Below the pieces are notes generated by a model. It had not been told where the DNA came from and made no database searches. It was given only the letters and a program-made list of their open reading frames with translations. Below are positions 1 to 15,100 of a stretch of DNA of 64,000 bases, piece by piece. The stretch is taken from positions 28,422,628 through 28,486,627 of the forward strand of contig NC_088305.1 of the NCBI RefSeq assembly GCF_032854445.1. Direction: 5' to 3'. Made by a program: the position numbers and the translations under genes. Source of the stretch: Liolophura sinensis. Lineage: Eukaryota; Mollusca; Polyplacophora; Chitonida; Chitonidae. Each line of letters starts with the position of its first letter. Position 1 is the first letter of the stretch.

Positions 1-3000
1 TTAAAGCATGTTTAGTGATAAAAACGTTTGACCTCGAAACTCCCCTATTGAAAAACTGACAGCTTACTGCGCAGGTACAATGATGTTCTAATCCCACTGA
101 CCCCAAGCCCCTCCTATTCCTTCCTCTCCTTGTGTGCCCAGGAGATGGCAATCCTGACCTACCTTCGACACAGAAGCAGCCGTCCACACAGTCATTCTCA
201 CACTCGGTCTCGAAACCCTCGCTGCCACAGCTGCGCCCACAGTCACGCCCACACTCCCGGAACGCCATGTTGACCCCACACGATGGGGCAGCTGGTCAAA
301 CAGTGAAAGTGAAAGTGACAGTCACACTATGTATCCTTCCGATTTATCAGTAGAGTTTTTGTAGATTATGTGGAAATTTAAAAAAAAAAATACAGGGCAA
401 ATCTAGGACAACTTTTAGCTTTTGCAGATTATGTATTTTAAGAAATGTCAGCATGGTTTGGGAATTAAAACTGAAAATGTTAATAACCTCCAATTATTTG
501 TGTTTGATTTTGGATGTTCTCATCATCACTTCGAAAATCAAAATTTAATTGTTCTTACGGCAGGATATGGAGGTTCTCCAGTCTAGCACAACACCCTTGT
601 GTGCGCAGGCACGTGACAGTTGCATGGCGCTCTCACAGCGCCAGTGTTCACAGGTCTCCAGCTGATCTCCTCCATTGTTCACCGCACATTCGCACATGTC
701 TCTCAGACAGGTGTTGACATAGGGCTGAGGGTCGACAGCGAAGGCACACTGGTTGAAGATGAGCTGCTCACTGGAGAAGGCTTGGCACTCAGAACGGATT
801 GTGTCCATCTATCAATACAAGTAAAGATTTCTTTTTTAAATGTTAACACTAAACATTCAGCAGGGTAACATGTTTTCAGCTAGTCAACTAGTTAAAACCA
901 TTATGACCAGGTATGTTCTTTTTCAGTTTAGTTTTAATACACATATAACTAAAAGTGCACTTAACTCAGATTTACATCAGATCTCACGTTTTATTATCGT
1001 AAACATACCATAGGAAGGATAAAATGAATATAATGTAGAAAGAATTTATTTATTTATCTGATTGGTGTTGTACATCGTACTGAAGAATATTTCACTTATA
1101 CGACCGCAGCCAACATTATGACGGGAGGAAACAGGATTAGGGCTAAAACCCAAGGCCAACTGCAAGTTGTTGGCATACCTTTTAAGTGCAAGTTGAAATA
1201 GCGTGCATACTGTTACTCTCCAGTGATAGATAATCATTTGCCTTCTGTTGATGGATTGATGAATGTCATAAACGTCAAGTGGAAACAGGAGCATTGACAA
1301 TACCTTTCCAAGATTGGTTTTGAACCTCGACTGCGTGCATCACAGCGACTGTCAAACATCTTTCAACACATTAATCAAGTTGGCCTGCTCCCTTTACCGC
1401 CACATTGAACGGTAAAATGTTTTGTCACAAAGAAATCAAACTCACCATAGTGGGGTTGATCCTCGCCAGAGTAGCACAAGGGTGGACCTGGTCGCGGGAA
1501 ACAGGTGCGATAACTCTTGTGTCCTCAGGATCCATCCAGGCGCTGCCAAACGTGAAAACGTCACTCATCTGAACACCAGCGTACGTCGTCAGGTCGTTGG
1601 TGCGGTTTCCATCGTAAAGTCCGCACAACCCACAAAGCTGTTTCTCGGCAGTTTCAGGGGCATACACATACACACTCTTCCTCCCATCAAACTTCATCCT
1701 CAGTTCTATAAGATGTAAAATATGTTCGATTTTTAAAAAAAATATGATTTCCTTAAAGAGATTGCTCCACTTCTATCCTGTGAAAAGAATGATATGTATT
1801 TCCCGTCCAGATATGATCCATGGGCTGAATCCATCAAGCCAGTTATGACTTTTGCAAAAATTCAGAGAATCATCTGTATGAATGTGAAATTCTGGAGCTA
1901 CACACAATGCATTATATTAATGTTTTGACTCAAGTCAGAAATGTGAAATTAGACCCATCAGCCATACGTGGTCAGATTTAAAAAACACCATGCTGTCAAA
2001 AACCATATGATAATATGAACTAACTGCAATAATTCCAATTCTTCGATATATTCACACAGATTTACTCAGAGCAAAGTTTCTGCTGCTAAAAATTCTAAGA
2101 TTTCAGGAAAATTGATCCCAAAAAAGGGCCAGCATGCACATGTTAGGAGCAGGGTGCAGTACCTTTTTAAAAATGCATTTGTCCTCCGAAATGTTTCACT
2201 TCAATGCCCTTATCAGCTTACCCCCTAATCCGGTGACGGTAATGTAGTCTGCAATGGTTGTGATGATCACAGTGCCTATCTGCTGGGGAGGTTCCACCTG
2301 ACGGTTGTTGACAAATACCTTACCTCCGGGAAGGATGTCAATTCTGTACCCAGACTTGGTGATCTGAGGATTAAAGTTTAGCTTCAGCTCAGTTGCCCTG
2401 GTGAGGTTTATTTGTATACTTATTTATTTATCTGAATTTATTTATTTATTTGTGTTGTACTCAAGAATACTTCACTTATTCCACAGCGGTCAGCATTATT
2501 GTGGGAGGGAACCAGGTTTATTTATCTGAAAGAACTGTACTTCACCTAAAGCTTAGCAAATTTTCATGTGACACATTTTGCTTGATTTTGACCGATTCAT
2601 GCGCTGAAAAGACCTACTGCCACCTAAAGAGTTTTTTTGTGAAATTTGATTCATTTCTTATCTTAAAAACTGAAGTCTTGGCATCAAAAGTATCGCTTTA
2701 AGGCCTTTATGTTCTTCTGAATGTTAAGTTTTACATGTCAAATTTTTGGCGAAGTACAGTACTTTTTATTTACAAACGTTTTCGGATTCTCTACCTTGAA
2801 GTTCATTGCCACGCGCACTGCTCAGTGGGTACAAAATTTGGGTCTACAAGGAAGATACGCGGGATAACAAAACTGTGCAATGAACGAATAACTGATAACA
2901 CTTTGATGACCGCCACTTTCCGCCATGTTGAATCTCCGACAAAAGAGATCCAACATGGCCACTAGTGCAAGTCATCTATATCAAAGTGAAGGAATTACTC

Positions 3001-6000
3001 CTAATGGGTTTATGTCCCACTGGCCACAGTTCTCCCACACAACAGGTTGCCATTTTGCGGTTGGAGGACACCAATTTCATTTTATGTTGTTTTATGGCAG
3101 CAGACACTTAAAATAAAACAATGGAACAAGCATAAAACTGAAACCAGGCCTTGAATATTTTAAAATTTTCCTGTTTTTCAATGCTTTCTGATCAAGTAAA
3201 TATGTTTGTGACAAGAAAATTGCATGTCCAACATAGTTTACACAAGTTGGACGATTTTCAATTTTTTTTTATTTTTATACATTGCTCATTTGAAAAAGAG
3301 TTACTCTGCCTATAAAACAACAATTAAAATTGCCGTGGTCTTCTCAGTGTTTACCTTTAAGGCTACATCGCAGTCACCAGGCTCATCCTCACGACAACTA
3401 GAGGTAAGGTTGATGTGAACTCTAAAGACGGGGTCAATGGTTTGGCAATCCTCAAACAACGTGTACGTTCCTTTTCCAGGGTAGTTGTACGTGAGGCCAT
3501 CAAACGTCTGAAAATGCTTCCCTCCATAAACTGTACATCTTGCATGTTCGTCATACGGTATGTCCGTTAGCCCTGAAATACAGAAGTCGAGTTTTGAAAA
3601 TATTGTAGGACAACTTAAGGGGTTTATTTGTGAAGTTTGATTACATTCTTAATGGAAAGACTTGGGTGTTGGCATCAAAAGTGTCATTATAAGGCCTTCA
3701 TATGCTTCTGAAAGTGCATTTTTATATACCAAAATTAGGCTGAAATACAGAAACCTTTTTTGAATGAAAAGTTTGTCTCGAATAATCAGTGTTCCTCAAA
3801 ATTAGAAGAAGATCTGGTCTCCAACTATGATTATTTCATCTACTGGTGACAAACTTGTTGGCCTTTACATTTAGAGAAAAAACACTCACTCGTTTCGTAA
3901 ATTATTGTTCATATTAAGCTGATTATTACCTAGTCCATATGCACTGCACCATACACATAGGCAGTACTCAGTTACAGCATGGTGATGAAGTGATATCTAA
4001 ACATAAACTTAAACCTGTTAAAAGTTAAACGTCAAACTAATGGTAGGAAGCACACTTACTTGTCACAAAATCTGAGCTATCAGTGATCAAACCTGTTTAT
4101 AAGAAGAAAAAAAAACATATTAGTGTTGTTCTAAAGACATGTACATGAGTTTTGAGTTCCAGAAATAACTTGTATCCTCACAGGTCAGAGGCTGCTGGGC
4201 TGTAGCAAGAAGAAAATTTTAGAGGAATTCTTAAAGCCCGTGAGATGGTTATTAATTGAACACTTTTGACAACATCATCAAGATTATCATCAAAATTCAA
4301 GGCCTGCTATCACACTTCCATGCCTAACGCACTTCTGAGACAAAATCTAGGAGAGTTAGACATACCTGACAAAAGGAAATTCTGGGGAGAATGGATTTAC
4401 TTATTTATTAAGGGTACTCAAGAGTATTTCACTTATATGACGGCGACCTGCATTATGGTGGGAGGAACCGGGCAGAGCCCGAGGGAAACCCAAAAACATT
4501 CACAGGTTGCTGCCACGTACGACCAGAGAGGAAGTGAGCATAAGCTGGAATTGAATTCACAGCGAAGACATTGGTGAGATGCCCTTGTGTCATTGCACTG
4601 CGCTAGCACACTAACCACCAGGCCACGGAGGCCCTCTGAGAACGAATATAGGTGCGCCAATCACTCTCCTGGTCAAAAACAAATATACAAATACCTACTG
4701 TAAGTTACTTCTTGAGACTTTCCCATATTACTGTAATATAATTAAAGATGTAGTTGTACAGCATAGAGAATGAAACCAGAGCACTGACGACCGTGTTAGC
4801 TAGCAAATTGTCCCACGCCCGGTGAAATATGTCCTCTTGTCAATTCACATGTATCTCAGTTACAGTTTCATTATAACTGTTTATGTTTAAATTGCAGCAA
4901 ATTACCCGCTCCCTAGCACCATGGCTTATCTTACTTACTGAGACTGCAAGTGGCTCCCATATACCCAACAGGACAGCTACATGTGTGGGGGGCCACGCAT
5001 GATCCTCCATTCTGACACGGACGCTCACAAACAGCTGCAGAATGCAAACATGTGACACATCACAAACATAATCAACCACAACAAATGGTGACAATTTATA
5101 CTATATGATGGCTTATAGATAAACAGACACGGTAAGTCAAAAAGGTATGACTCTACCCATGCAATAATCTTTTATTTCACCTCAAAAACTTTTTGCCCAG
5201 AGTCAAGTTATTCTTTTTAGCCTCAATCTAAGAGTTCTGTTGGCTTTAAGACATCAATGTTTTGCCGTTTTATGAAAGATAGAATGGTATTCTTCCAGAG
5301 AAATGCAAATTTCCCAACCTTCATTCTACTCTAGAGGAATTTCGACGTTATATCGTGACCATATCAAAACCAATGGTTCCCTGTGCTAACTTCTAATCCT
5401 AATGCTAATGCTAATCCAGATATAGTCTGACAACAAAGTCTTGACACCCTGCTTACTAGATTGTCTACAAACTTCCACAGGTTACCACAGGTACGGTTTG
5501 TAATCTGGCCTCAGTGACATGAAACACACTTTACTGTAAGTAAATTCTCCTCGACCATGACGACACATATATTTTAGAGATATAACGTGCACATAGCTAT
5601 TAAGTAAAGGCAACTTAACTTAATGTCTTATATATTACTTATAAATTTTTGTACAACCAGTTTACATGAAAATAAGGAATTTTTAATAGCATTAAACTAA
5701 ATTTATCATGCACAGTTCCCAATAATTTGCCCATTTTTTTAGGTTACTTGTATACTGTAATTTGGGGACAATTGTCAAAATGTCCTTATGCTTGGTCCTG
5801 TAATGGCAACTACATAATACAAAACAGCCTTCACGAAACCTTTGAAACCAGACTTGGGATTGAATACGTGTCTGTCCAATACACACTGGCAGTAATGTTC
5901 TAACAGCTGACTTGTAAGGGATGTTAGGTCAATCACGCTGTAGTATGCAGCTAAACTTACGTATGTCGCAGAATAAGCCTTCGTAGAACTCGGGACAAAT

Positions 6001-6111
6001 ACATTTGCCATCCTCTCCACAGGTTCCTGGGTGACAGTCTCCGCCACAGTCGACTAATTAGATCAACGTACAAGACAAACATAAAAATGTAGTTAGTAAA
6101 ACACTTTACAA

Positions 6112-6151
<40 letters not shown>

Positions 6152-9100
6152 ATGTATGTGTGTTTGGGGATTTGCATCCTACCTTAAATTAACAATTTTC
6201 CAGCAATGTCTAAGGCTACACATGTCTAAGCCTTGAAAATACATGAAGTCCAGCTGATATGCTGCAGCTTACCACAACCACCAATAGCTTGTCTTCAGAC
6301 TTGCTAGGCAATGAATGACACAGACTGTGCACTATTCTCACAGAATTACCCCCCCAAATCAAGATCACCTGTACGGTCATATACTGATAATACAAATACC
6401 GTTACCCTAATTCTTCTTTTCAACCACGTCTGCAACAAGTATTTTTGAAACATTATGAGAGAATTATAGGGGGTAGAGAAATAATTTGCACACTTTTATG
6501 TAGCTTGCATCTTCAGTGACACACAAACAAATCCCCTTTGAATCCTTGTCATAATTACTGTGTGCTTGTAAATTCCACTGAAAAAAAAGCTTTGGAGGTA
6601 GAAAAGGTTGAATTTTTATAGAATGTCTTTGATATTATACTGTTGTTTTTATTGTTTTGATTCATGAAATATTTAGACAATGGCATTTTACCTTGGTCAC
6701 AATTGGCTCCTGCCCATCCAGTAGTACATGCACATGTGTTAGGCCCTCTACAGACACCGTGGACACAATTCCCGATCTCTTTACACGAAAACTTTTCACA
6801 TGCGGCACCCTCAAAGCCTGAGGGGCAGCCGCAGACATTCGGGGCAATACACTGTCCTCCATTCAAACAACCAGATGGACACAGAGCTGTAACACGAAAC
6901 ACACAAAACAAATGTATTACCTGTATTTACGTAAAGGGGATACATCAGGATTACTTTGAATGATAAAAGCGATATTTCACATACTTATAGATATCACTTT
7001 TCATGCCCGGACATCACTGTCGAATTTTCTAGATACCCACTAAGTATGTCATTTAAATGACATTTTTTGTCCTGTACCAAACAGTATAGGTCACTCACTG
7101 TAAATATACTATTTGGAGCAGGTCAGTGTCCTTGTCCTAATGCTTATCTCCAGGCATGCATATATGATTACATTCTGGTATGAATTCAATACATAAGACA
7201 AAACTGCAACTCTCCTATATGCTGATAAACGGAGAGCTACAGTGAGATTGCTAATTGTTAAACGTGTTTTAGACAGGGAGCCTTGGTTTTTAACTTTACA
7301 AAAGAAATTAAGGGCCTATAATTCAATATAACACCTGTTTTCATCAAAGAAATGCACTGCCTTTCAAGGTATAGTTATCCACCACAGCTTCCATGTACAG
7401 CTAATTTTTCTTCTCCACGCATGGTACTCAATTTCATCCCCACACTCCCAGCACCCCCACATCCCCACACACGCCACCCCTCTTCTACTGAGACCTGCTA
7501 TGTTGTTACATGTCTATGGCCTTGTCTGCTTGTTTAGATTGGGCAGTCTAGAACCGCCCAGTGCAACTTTCTCACTGCCTATCAGCATATAAGGAGAGCA
7601 TCTGTTCTGCATCTATATTCTACACCCAGCATCCATGACATTTTGTATCATGATGTTAATCTGAAATAAGCCTTACCGTACCTCAGCTATTTTGTTATAT
7701 TTGTTATTTTAACGATTTCAGTTATATATATTGTACCTGAAATTAGGCCAATAAAATCTCTAATCTCTATTTTTCAAACTCCCATCTCCTTCCCACTTGT
7801 GGCAATCTAACTCACCTCCTCTGACCATTTATACGTTAATTTATGGTGGAATCTCTAATAATATCCTCACCTATGAAGCTAATTAACTAAGTGTCCCGCC
7901 GGAGTTGTGTTATTGAAATCCTCAAGAAAACTATTGTATATCGACTGCCATCTACAAGAACAACTTCAACCTTCTTAAAATTAAATCTAAAAAGGCATAA
8001 AAAGGAACTTGTATTTTTAGAGCAGGTAAGTTTGAGTGCCGCGAACTCGGACCTCACTGAGATGGGCTCCATCGAGCTGGGTTGCGCAAGTATGAGCCGA
8101 TTTGTTTGAGAGGCGCCAATGGACTCAGTGTTGTTTTAAATAAGTCCAATTTGCATTAAATTTTTAACGCCATACCTGGCCGTAGTACCAGTACATGTAG
8201 ATCTAGCCCTAGGCACCACCCATAGTTGTTACAGACACAACTCAAATTCTTGAGGCCTGTCTGAACACCCGACTTTTCCAACAATGTCCTGTTTGTGAAT
8301 CGAAGACATTTGGAAAGAAGGACCCCGCAGCCTCTCAGTGTTCAAAGAGGTGTTCAAGGTAAGCTTATGGAAAATGACAGGGTTGTGATGGTATAGGTAA
8401 TCACAACCCTACAGAACAAGACAGGGCTGTGATAGTATACGTAATCACAGCCCTACAGAGCTTGGAACAAGACTGGGTTGTGATAGTATACGTAAAAACG
8501 GCCCTACAGAACAAGACAGGGCTGTGATAGTACACGTAATCACAGCCCTACAGAGCAAGGAACAAGACAGGGCTGTGATAATATACGTAATCACGGCCCT
8601 ACAGAGCAAGAAACAAGACAGGGCTGTGATAGTATACGTAATCACATCCCTACAGAACAATACAGGGCTGTGATAGTATACGTAATCACAGGCCTACAGA
8701 ACAAGACAGGGCTGTGATAGTATACATAATCACAGCCCTACAGAACAAGGAACAAGACAGGGCTGTGATAGTATACGTAATCACAGCCCTACAGAACAAG
8801 ACAAGGCTGTGATAGTATACATAATCACAGCCCTACAGAGCAAGGAACAAGACAGGGCTGTGATAGTATACGTAATCACAGCCCTACAGAGCAAGGAACA
8901 AGACAGGGCTGTGATAGTATACATAATCACGGCCCTACAGAGCAAGGAACAAGACAGGGCTGTGATAGTATACATAATCACGGCCCTACAGAGCAAGGAA
9001 CAAGACAGGGCTGTGATAGTATACATAATCACAGCCCTACAGAACAATACAGGGCTGTGATAGTATACGTAATCACAGCCCTACAGAGCAAGGAACAAGA

Positions 9101-12100
9101 CAGGGCTGTGATAGTATACGTAATCACGGCCCTACAGAACAAGGAACAAGACAGGGCTGTGATAGTATACATAATCACAGCCCTACAGAGCAAGGAACAA
9201 GACAGGGCTGTGATAGTATACGTAATCACGGCCCTACAGAACAAGACAGGGCTGTGATAGTATACGTAATCACAGGCCTACAGAACAAGACAGGGCTGTG
9301 ATAGTATACGTAATAACAGGCTTACAGAACAAGGAACAAGACAGGACTGTGACAGTATACATAATCACAGCCCTACAGAGCAAGGAACAAGACAGGGCTG
9401 TGATAGTATACGTAATCACGGCCCTACAGAACAATACAGGGCTGTGATAGTACACATAATCACAGCCCTACAGAGCAAGGAATAAGACAGGGCTGTGATA
9501 GTATACGTAATCACATCCCTACAGAACAATACAGGGCTGTGATAGTATACGTAATCACAGGCCTACAGAACAAGACAGGGCTGTGATAGTATACGTAATC
9601 ACGGCCCTACAGAACAATACAGGGCTGTGATAGTACACGTAATCACAGCCCTACAGAGCAAGGAACAAGACAGGGCTGTGATAGTATACGTAATCACATC
9701 CCTACAGAACAATACAGGGCTGTGATAGTATACGTAATCACGGCCCTACAGAACAAGACAGGGCTGTGATAGTATACGTAATCACGGCCCTACAGAACAA
9801 GACAGGGCTGTGATAGTACACGTAATCACAGCCCTACAGAGCAAAGAACAAGACAGGGCTGTGATAATATACGTAATCATAGCCCTACAGAGCAAGAAAC
9901 AAGACAGGGCTGTGATAGTATACGTAATCACATCCCTACAGAACAAGACAGGGCTGTGATAGTATACGTAATCACAGGCCTACAGAACAAGACAGGGCTG
10001 TGATAGTATACATAATCACAGCCCTACAGAGCACGGAACAAGACAGGGCTGTGATAATATACGTAATCACGGCCCTACAGAGCAAGGAACAAGACAGGGC
10101 TGTGATAGTATACATAATCACGGCCCTACAGAACAAGACAGGGCTGTGATAGTATACGTAATCACAGGCCTACAGAACAAGGAACAAGACAGGGCTGTGA
10201 TAGTATACATAATCACGGCCCTACAGAGCTTGGAACAAGACTGGGTTGTGATAGTATACGTAATCACAGGCCTACAGAACAAGACAGGGCTGTGATAGTA
10301 TACGTAATCACAGGCCTACAGAACAAGACAGGGCTGTGATAGTATACGTAATCACAGGCCTACAGAACAAGGAACAAGACAGGGCTGTGATAGTATACGT
10401 AATCACAGGCCTACAGAACAAGGAACAAGACAGGGCTGTGATAGTATACATAATCACAGCCCTACAGAGCAAGGAACAAGACAGGGCTGTGATAGTATAC
10501 GTAATCACATCCCTACAGAACAAGACAGGGCTGTGATAGTATACGTAATCACAGGCCTACAGAACAAGACAGGGCTGTGATAGTATACATAATCACGGCC
10601 CTACAGAGCAAGGAACAAGACAGGGCTGTGATAATATACGTAATCACAGCCCTACAGAGCTAGGAACAAGACAGGGCTGTGATGGTATACGTAATCACAG
10701 CCCAACAGAAACACGAATTTCATATTTTCAGAAAGGCAATAATTTCAAACAGAAAATTGGTAAACAGAAAAAAAAAATTCGATTTGATTAGAGAATATGA
10801 ATTACTTAGCCAAAAATCACCGGCATATGCTCTTTAGATAGAAATAAAATAAAACCTAGACCTATACCAGGTTGTCGCAATATTAGGAAACCCCAAAGGT
10901 CTAACAATAAGCGTCAGTCAATTAACTCACTTTCATATCTTACAAATTATGCAGGCCTATATAGTTAAAGTGGCTTCGTTAATCAAATCTTATATACAGA
11001 TAAATACACTCACGCATTTCACAGAATTCTCCTCCGTAGTCTGTATTGGTACAGTCGCAGGTGTTCGGTCTGGAGCAGCGACCACCATGTAGGCAGGGCT
11101 CGGCGCACACGGCTGTACCAAAAGAGAAGGGGTGAGAGGGTTATTGCACTTTCTCGACCGCCAGAATCCACACGCTATTGTTGTTGTTGTCTTTTTTTGG
11201 CAGTTTTACATTGATTGAGCTGATATGCGTGATTAGATGTCAGGATGAACCGGTTGATCCACATCTTCGTTGCGTTTGTTGTCACTGACGGTCAGTTTGA
11301 TTTTTTTTTTAAAAATCTACAGGCTAAGCTCTTTTATGATCGTTAGCTAACACCATCCCCAAGGAATTTTCCATTGTACGAGGGTGATGAGCTTTATGGG
11401 CGGGGGAAACCTGAGTACTATGGGTTAAACCACTAAACTTTGGCAACTCATTTTCCCTCTTGCGCACTCATACGCAGATGTTGGGAAACTCCGTGGCCGA
11501 GGGGATCTGCACGCCCGCGTGGCGCAATGACCCAGGAGCCTCCATCAGTGCGGTAGCGCTGAGTTCAAGTTCAGCTCATGCTGGCTTCCTCTCCGGCCAT
11601 ACGTGGGAAGATCTGTCAGCAATCTGCTGATGGTCGTGGGTTTCCCCCGGGCTCTGCCCGGTTTCCTCCCACCATAATGCTGACCGCTCTCGTATAAGTG
11701 AACTATTCTTGAGTACGGCGTAAAACAACAATCAAATAAATAAGTAAATAAATAAATAAATCCCAGCGACAGAAAGGCAAATACTGTAACCCATGAAATA
11801 TTTGGTCAGAACAGACGTATGTGTGTTTTTGTTTATATATGCAGTACATGTTTTGCTCCATACAATAGTTTATATAGGAGATGTGCACAAGTGTTATTGT
11901 TCAGGAGGGAAGAATTTGAGACATCTGCCAAAGGAAACAACGTTACGTTAAGTAATAATCCCAAAGTAAAGCTGATGTATGTACCACAAAACTATGCTGA
12001 CTAGTGCTGGATTTAATGCTAAGATCAAACAACCGATAGTTCTGTATCTTTTGAGATTTTAGTCACGGTCTCTGTTGGACTACAGACAATAATCACAAAA

Positions 12101-15100
12101 TAATGCTGGGACTACGGTATATACATGTATCTATACTCTCTAAGTTTAACCGCAAGGCACAACTCTTATCCAAATATTTATGCCTTGCCTGGAACTAGTG
12201 GAAAGAGGAAAAACCGCCAATGGAACTATATGTGAATGGTTCGCATATCTGTTAGAGAACTCTTCAGTTAATAAAACCGATGAAGCTTTAAAATGTTTAT
12301 TTTTGCAATACATGACTGACATTATTCTCTGTTGTTTGCGGCTTAAGGGATTCAGAGGTATTAAACCCTTTCGGGGGTGCAAACGTACCTCTTTTATTTC
12401 CTGTCCCGCTTAGCGTCTGGAAATAACATATGAAATCTTGTCCGTCTATACCTCAGTTAGGGCTTTACTTTAGCTGTCCATGAGAAAGCTGATGTATAAG
12501 CCACTTGGACACGCCCCCCTATAGCACGATATAGCTTATTAAGCTGAATGGTGTGAAGAAAGTCCAGTGATGTGATTGGCAGTTGCAGTTGATTAGACAT
12601 GCAGTGATCTAGAACACTTAAAAGTACGCACTGGAGGGTTACAACAGAACAATGCGTTTTTACTGTGATTTATTATGTCATAGCCTGTAATGTTTGGGCT
12701 TACCTGTATTACAGTCGTCCCCGGTCCAGCCCTCACAGCAGGCGGTCACGGTGACTAACTGCTCCTCATTGGTGGGCTCTTGTACAATGGTGGTGCTGAA
12801 AACAAGAAGTCAACAAGTGTCAAAGAGAGATTCAACAGTTTTTATCTTTCATGATTCCGGTACACTTTAATTAACTCAAAAAATTACGCCTCGTGCCATT
12901 TGGATATAAATGTGGATGTATATCAGTTCTGACAGAGATTTATTTATTTATTCATTTATTTATTTACTTTTTTTTGTATTTCAGCCATGAATGGCTGCAC
13001 AGGCTTCAGTAACATATAAACGCTGGCTTCACAGGAACTGAGCACCTATAAACGCTGGCTTCACGGGAACTGAGCACCTATAAACGCTTGCTTCACAGGA
13101 ACTGAGCACCTATAAACGCTGGCTTCACAGGAACTGAGCACCTATCAACGTTGGCTGCACAGGAGCTGAGCATCTATCAACGTTGGCTGCTCAGGAGCTG
13201 AGCACCTATCAACGTTGGCTGCACAGGAGCTGAGCACCTATCAACGTTGGCTGCACAGGAGCTGAGCACCTATCAACGTTGGCTGCACAGGAGCTGAGCA
13301 CCCATCAACGCAGCCCCATCGACAGTAACAATGGTAAACATCACACTATAAATAATTTCTATCAGAAAAAGATGTTTTCTAATCACAAAATCGTTTAAAG
13401 GTGGAAACCATTAGTTGTTCGTGACTAGAAGGGGTGGTGTGATGGACTCTTATTCTCGTATGTTCTTGTACAGTGGGATGATATTTGGCTGGCAACACTA
13501 AATGATATGTAATACGCATCTCACGTTAATTTTAATGACATGTGTTTAAATTAATTTAACTGATTAATGTTTAAAGTCGTATTCATTAATTTTTCCATGC
13601 ATTAGATGATTATCAACTTTATGGGTGAGTGAGGGAAACCGAAGTGCCGGGAGGAAAAATTAGTGTGCAATACTTTTACCTTAAATTTATATCTCACATT
13701 ACAAATTTGTTATTCACCGGAAAAAATTAATTTGTGTTGTAGCAGATTATTCTGTTAACAGAACACATATTCCATTAATCCATTATAAATATTCCATTAA
13801 ACTAACAGGCTGTTATGTCGAATATGACAGAATATTGTGTAATAATAATAGAATATATTCTAGCATCACTCAGACAAAAGAATTTCTGTTTAAATTAACA
13901 GATTATTTTATGAGCGCATCTAACACTTCGCCGTCACAAGATATAGGTGTTTGCAAATCTTTACATCCATTTAATCGCCTTGCCAAGATGCCTGTAAATC
14001 ACCTTGCCAAGATGCCTGTAAATCGCCTTGCCAAGGTGCCTGTAAATCGCCTTGCCAAGGTGCCTGTAAATCGCCTTGCCAAGGTGCCTGTAAATCGCCT
14101 TGCCAAGGTGCCTGTAAGATGCACATAATTACTTTCAACCATTACAGTGCTTTATACATCGCCGTTGCATACAGTCATACATAATTGTACTTACACCAAC
14201 ATGGTACAGTAGCCTTTCACCACAGGATCTTCTTGTATTATCTCGTATTTGTCCGGTTCCGTCGTTGCTAGGGAACATTCCTGGTAGGGCACCTCATCCT
14301 TCCTTTCAACGTCTTTCATGACCGTTACGTTTCTCAGTTCTTGGATGGGGCATATTCTGTCGTCGACGGAATGAGATTGGCTGAAATAAGACAGACGGAT
14401 GAACACTTTTTCTTATGTGCCAAATTAATTCCGTTTTGTACAAACGGGCTGTATATGCACATAAATGTCCATGGTTTTGTTATCTTATTTATCTGATTGC
14501 ATGGTATTGGGCGGCATTTTCAAAAATCTTTCACTAGACCGCGATCAGCTGGTGATTTGTGGCTGGTGGAAATCAGAGTGTTCGGGGTAATCCACGGACT
14601 TTTGGCAAGTCCGTGGTGGGAATGATGAACACAATTGACACATAGATATTTACCAGCATGAGGTATAACTCACCTGTATACCATATATTGTATGAGCATG
14701 TACGAGCGCTGTCTACAGCTGGGTATCACCAGAACCCTGAGAACAGCACAGGAAACAAGCGGACCTCGAAGCTTCCACCCTGCCTGAGGCCGGGATTGAA
14801 CCACCGCTTCCTGTGCCCTAACTAATGAGACTCATGCATCTTGACCACTCAGCTACCACCCGCCATAAATTCTGATGAAACTATATTTCTAACTTGACAA
14901 GAGCGTTATGTCTTGATGGTGCAATCCATGGTGGTGTTTGAGGAGTATATCAAAGATGGCGTAAGTCCTTGCATCTCAAGATTATTTCATTGAAGTTTCA
15001 CCCCAAGATTATAGCATTCTTGAAGTTACATATCTTATCCATGATGTTCCATTTTTAATTGACAGTTAACTACGAGGGCACAATTTATAACTCTATCTTC

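Noticed and set aside
8385-10705. CRISPR-like array of palindromic repeats
   Set aside because: Spacers are not unique; the linkers are two repeated forms, and the locus lies in an intron of an animal gene.
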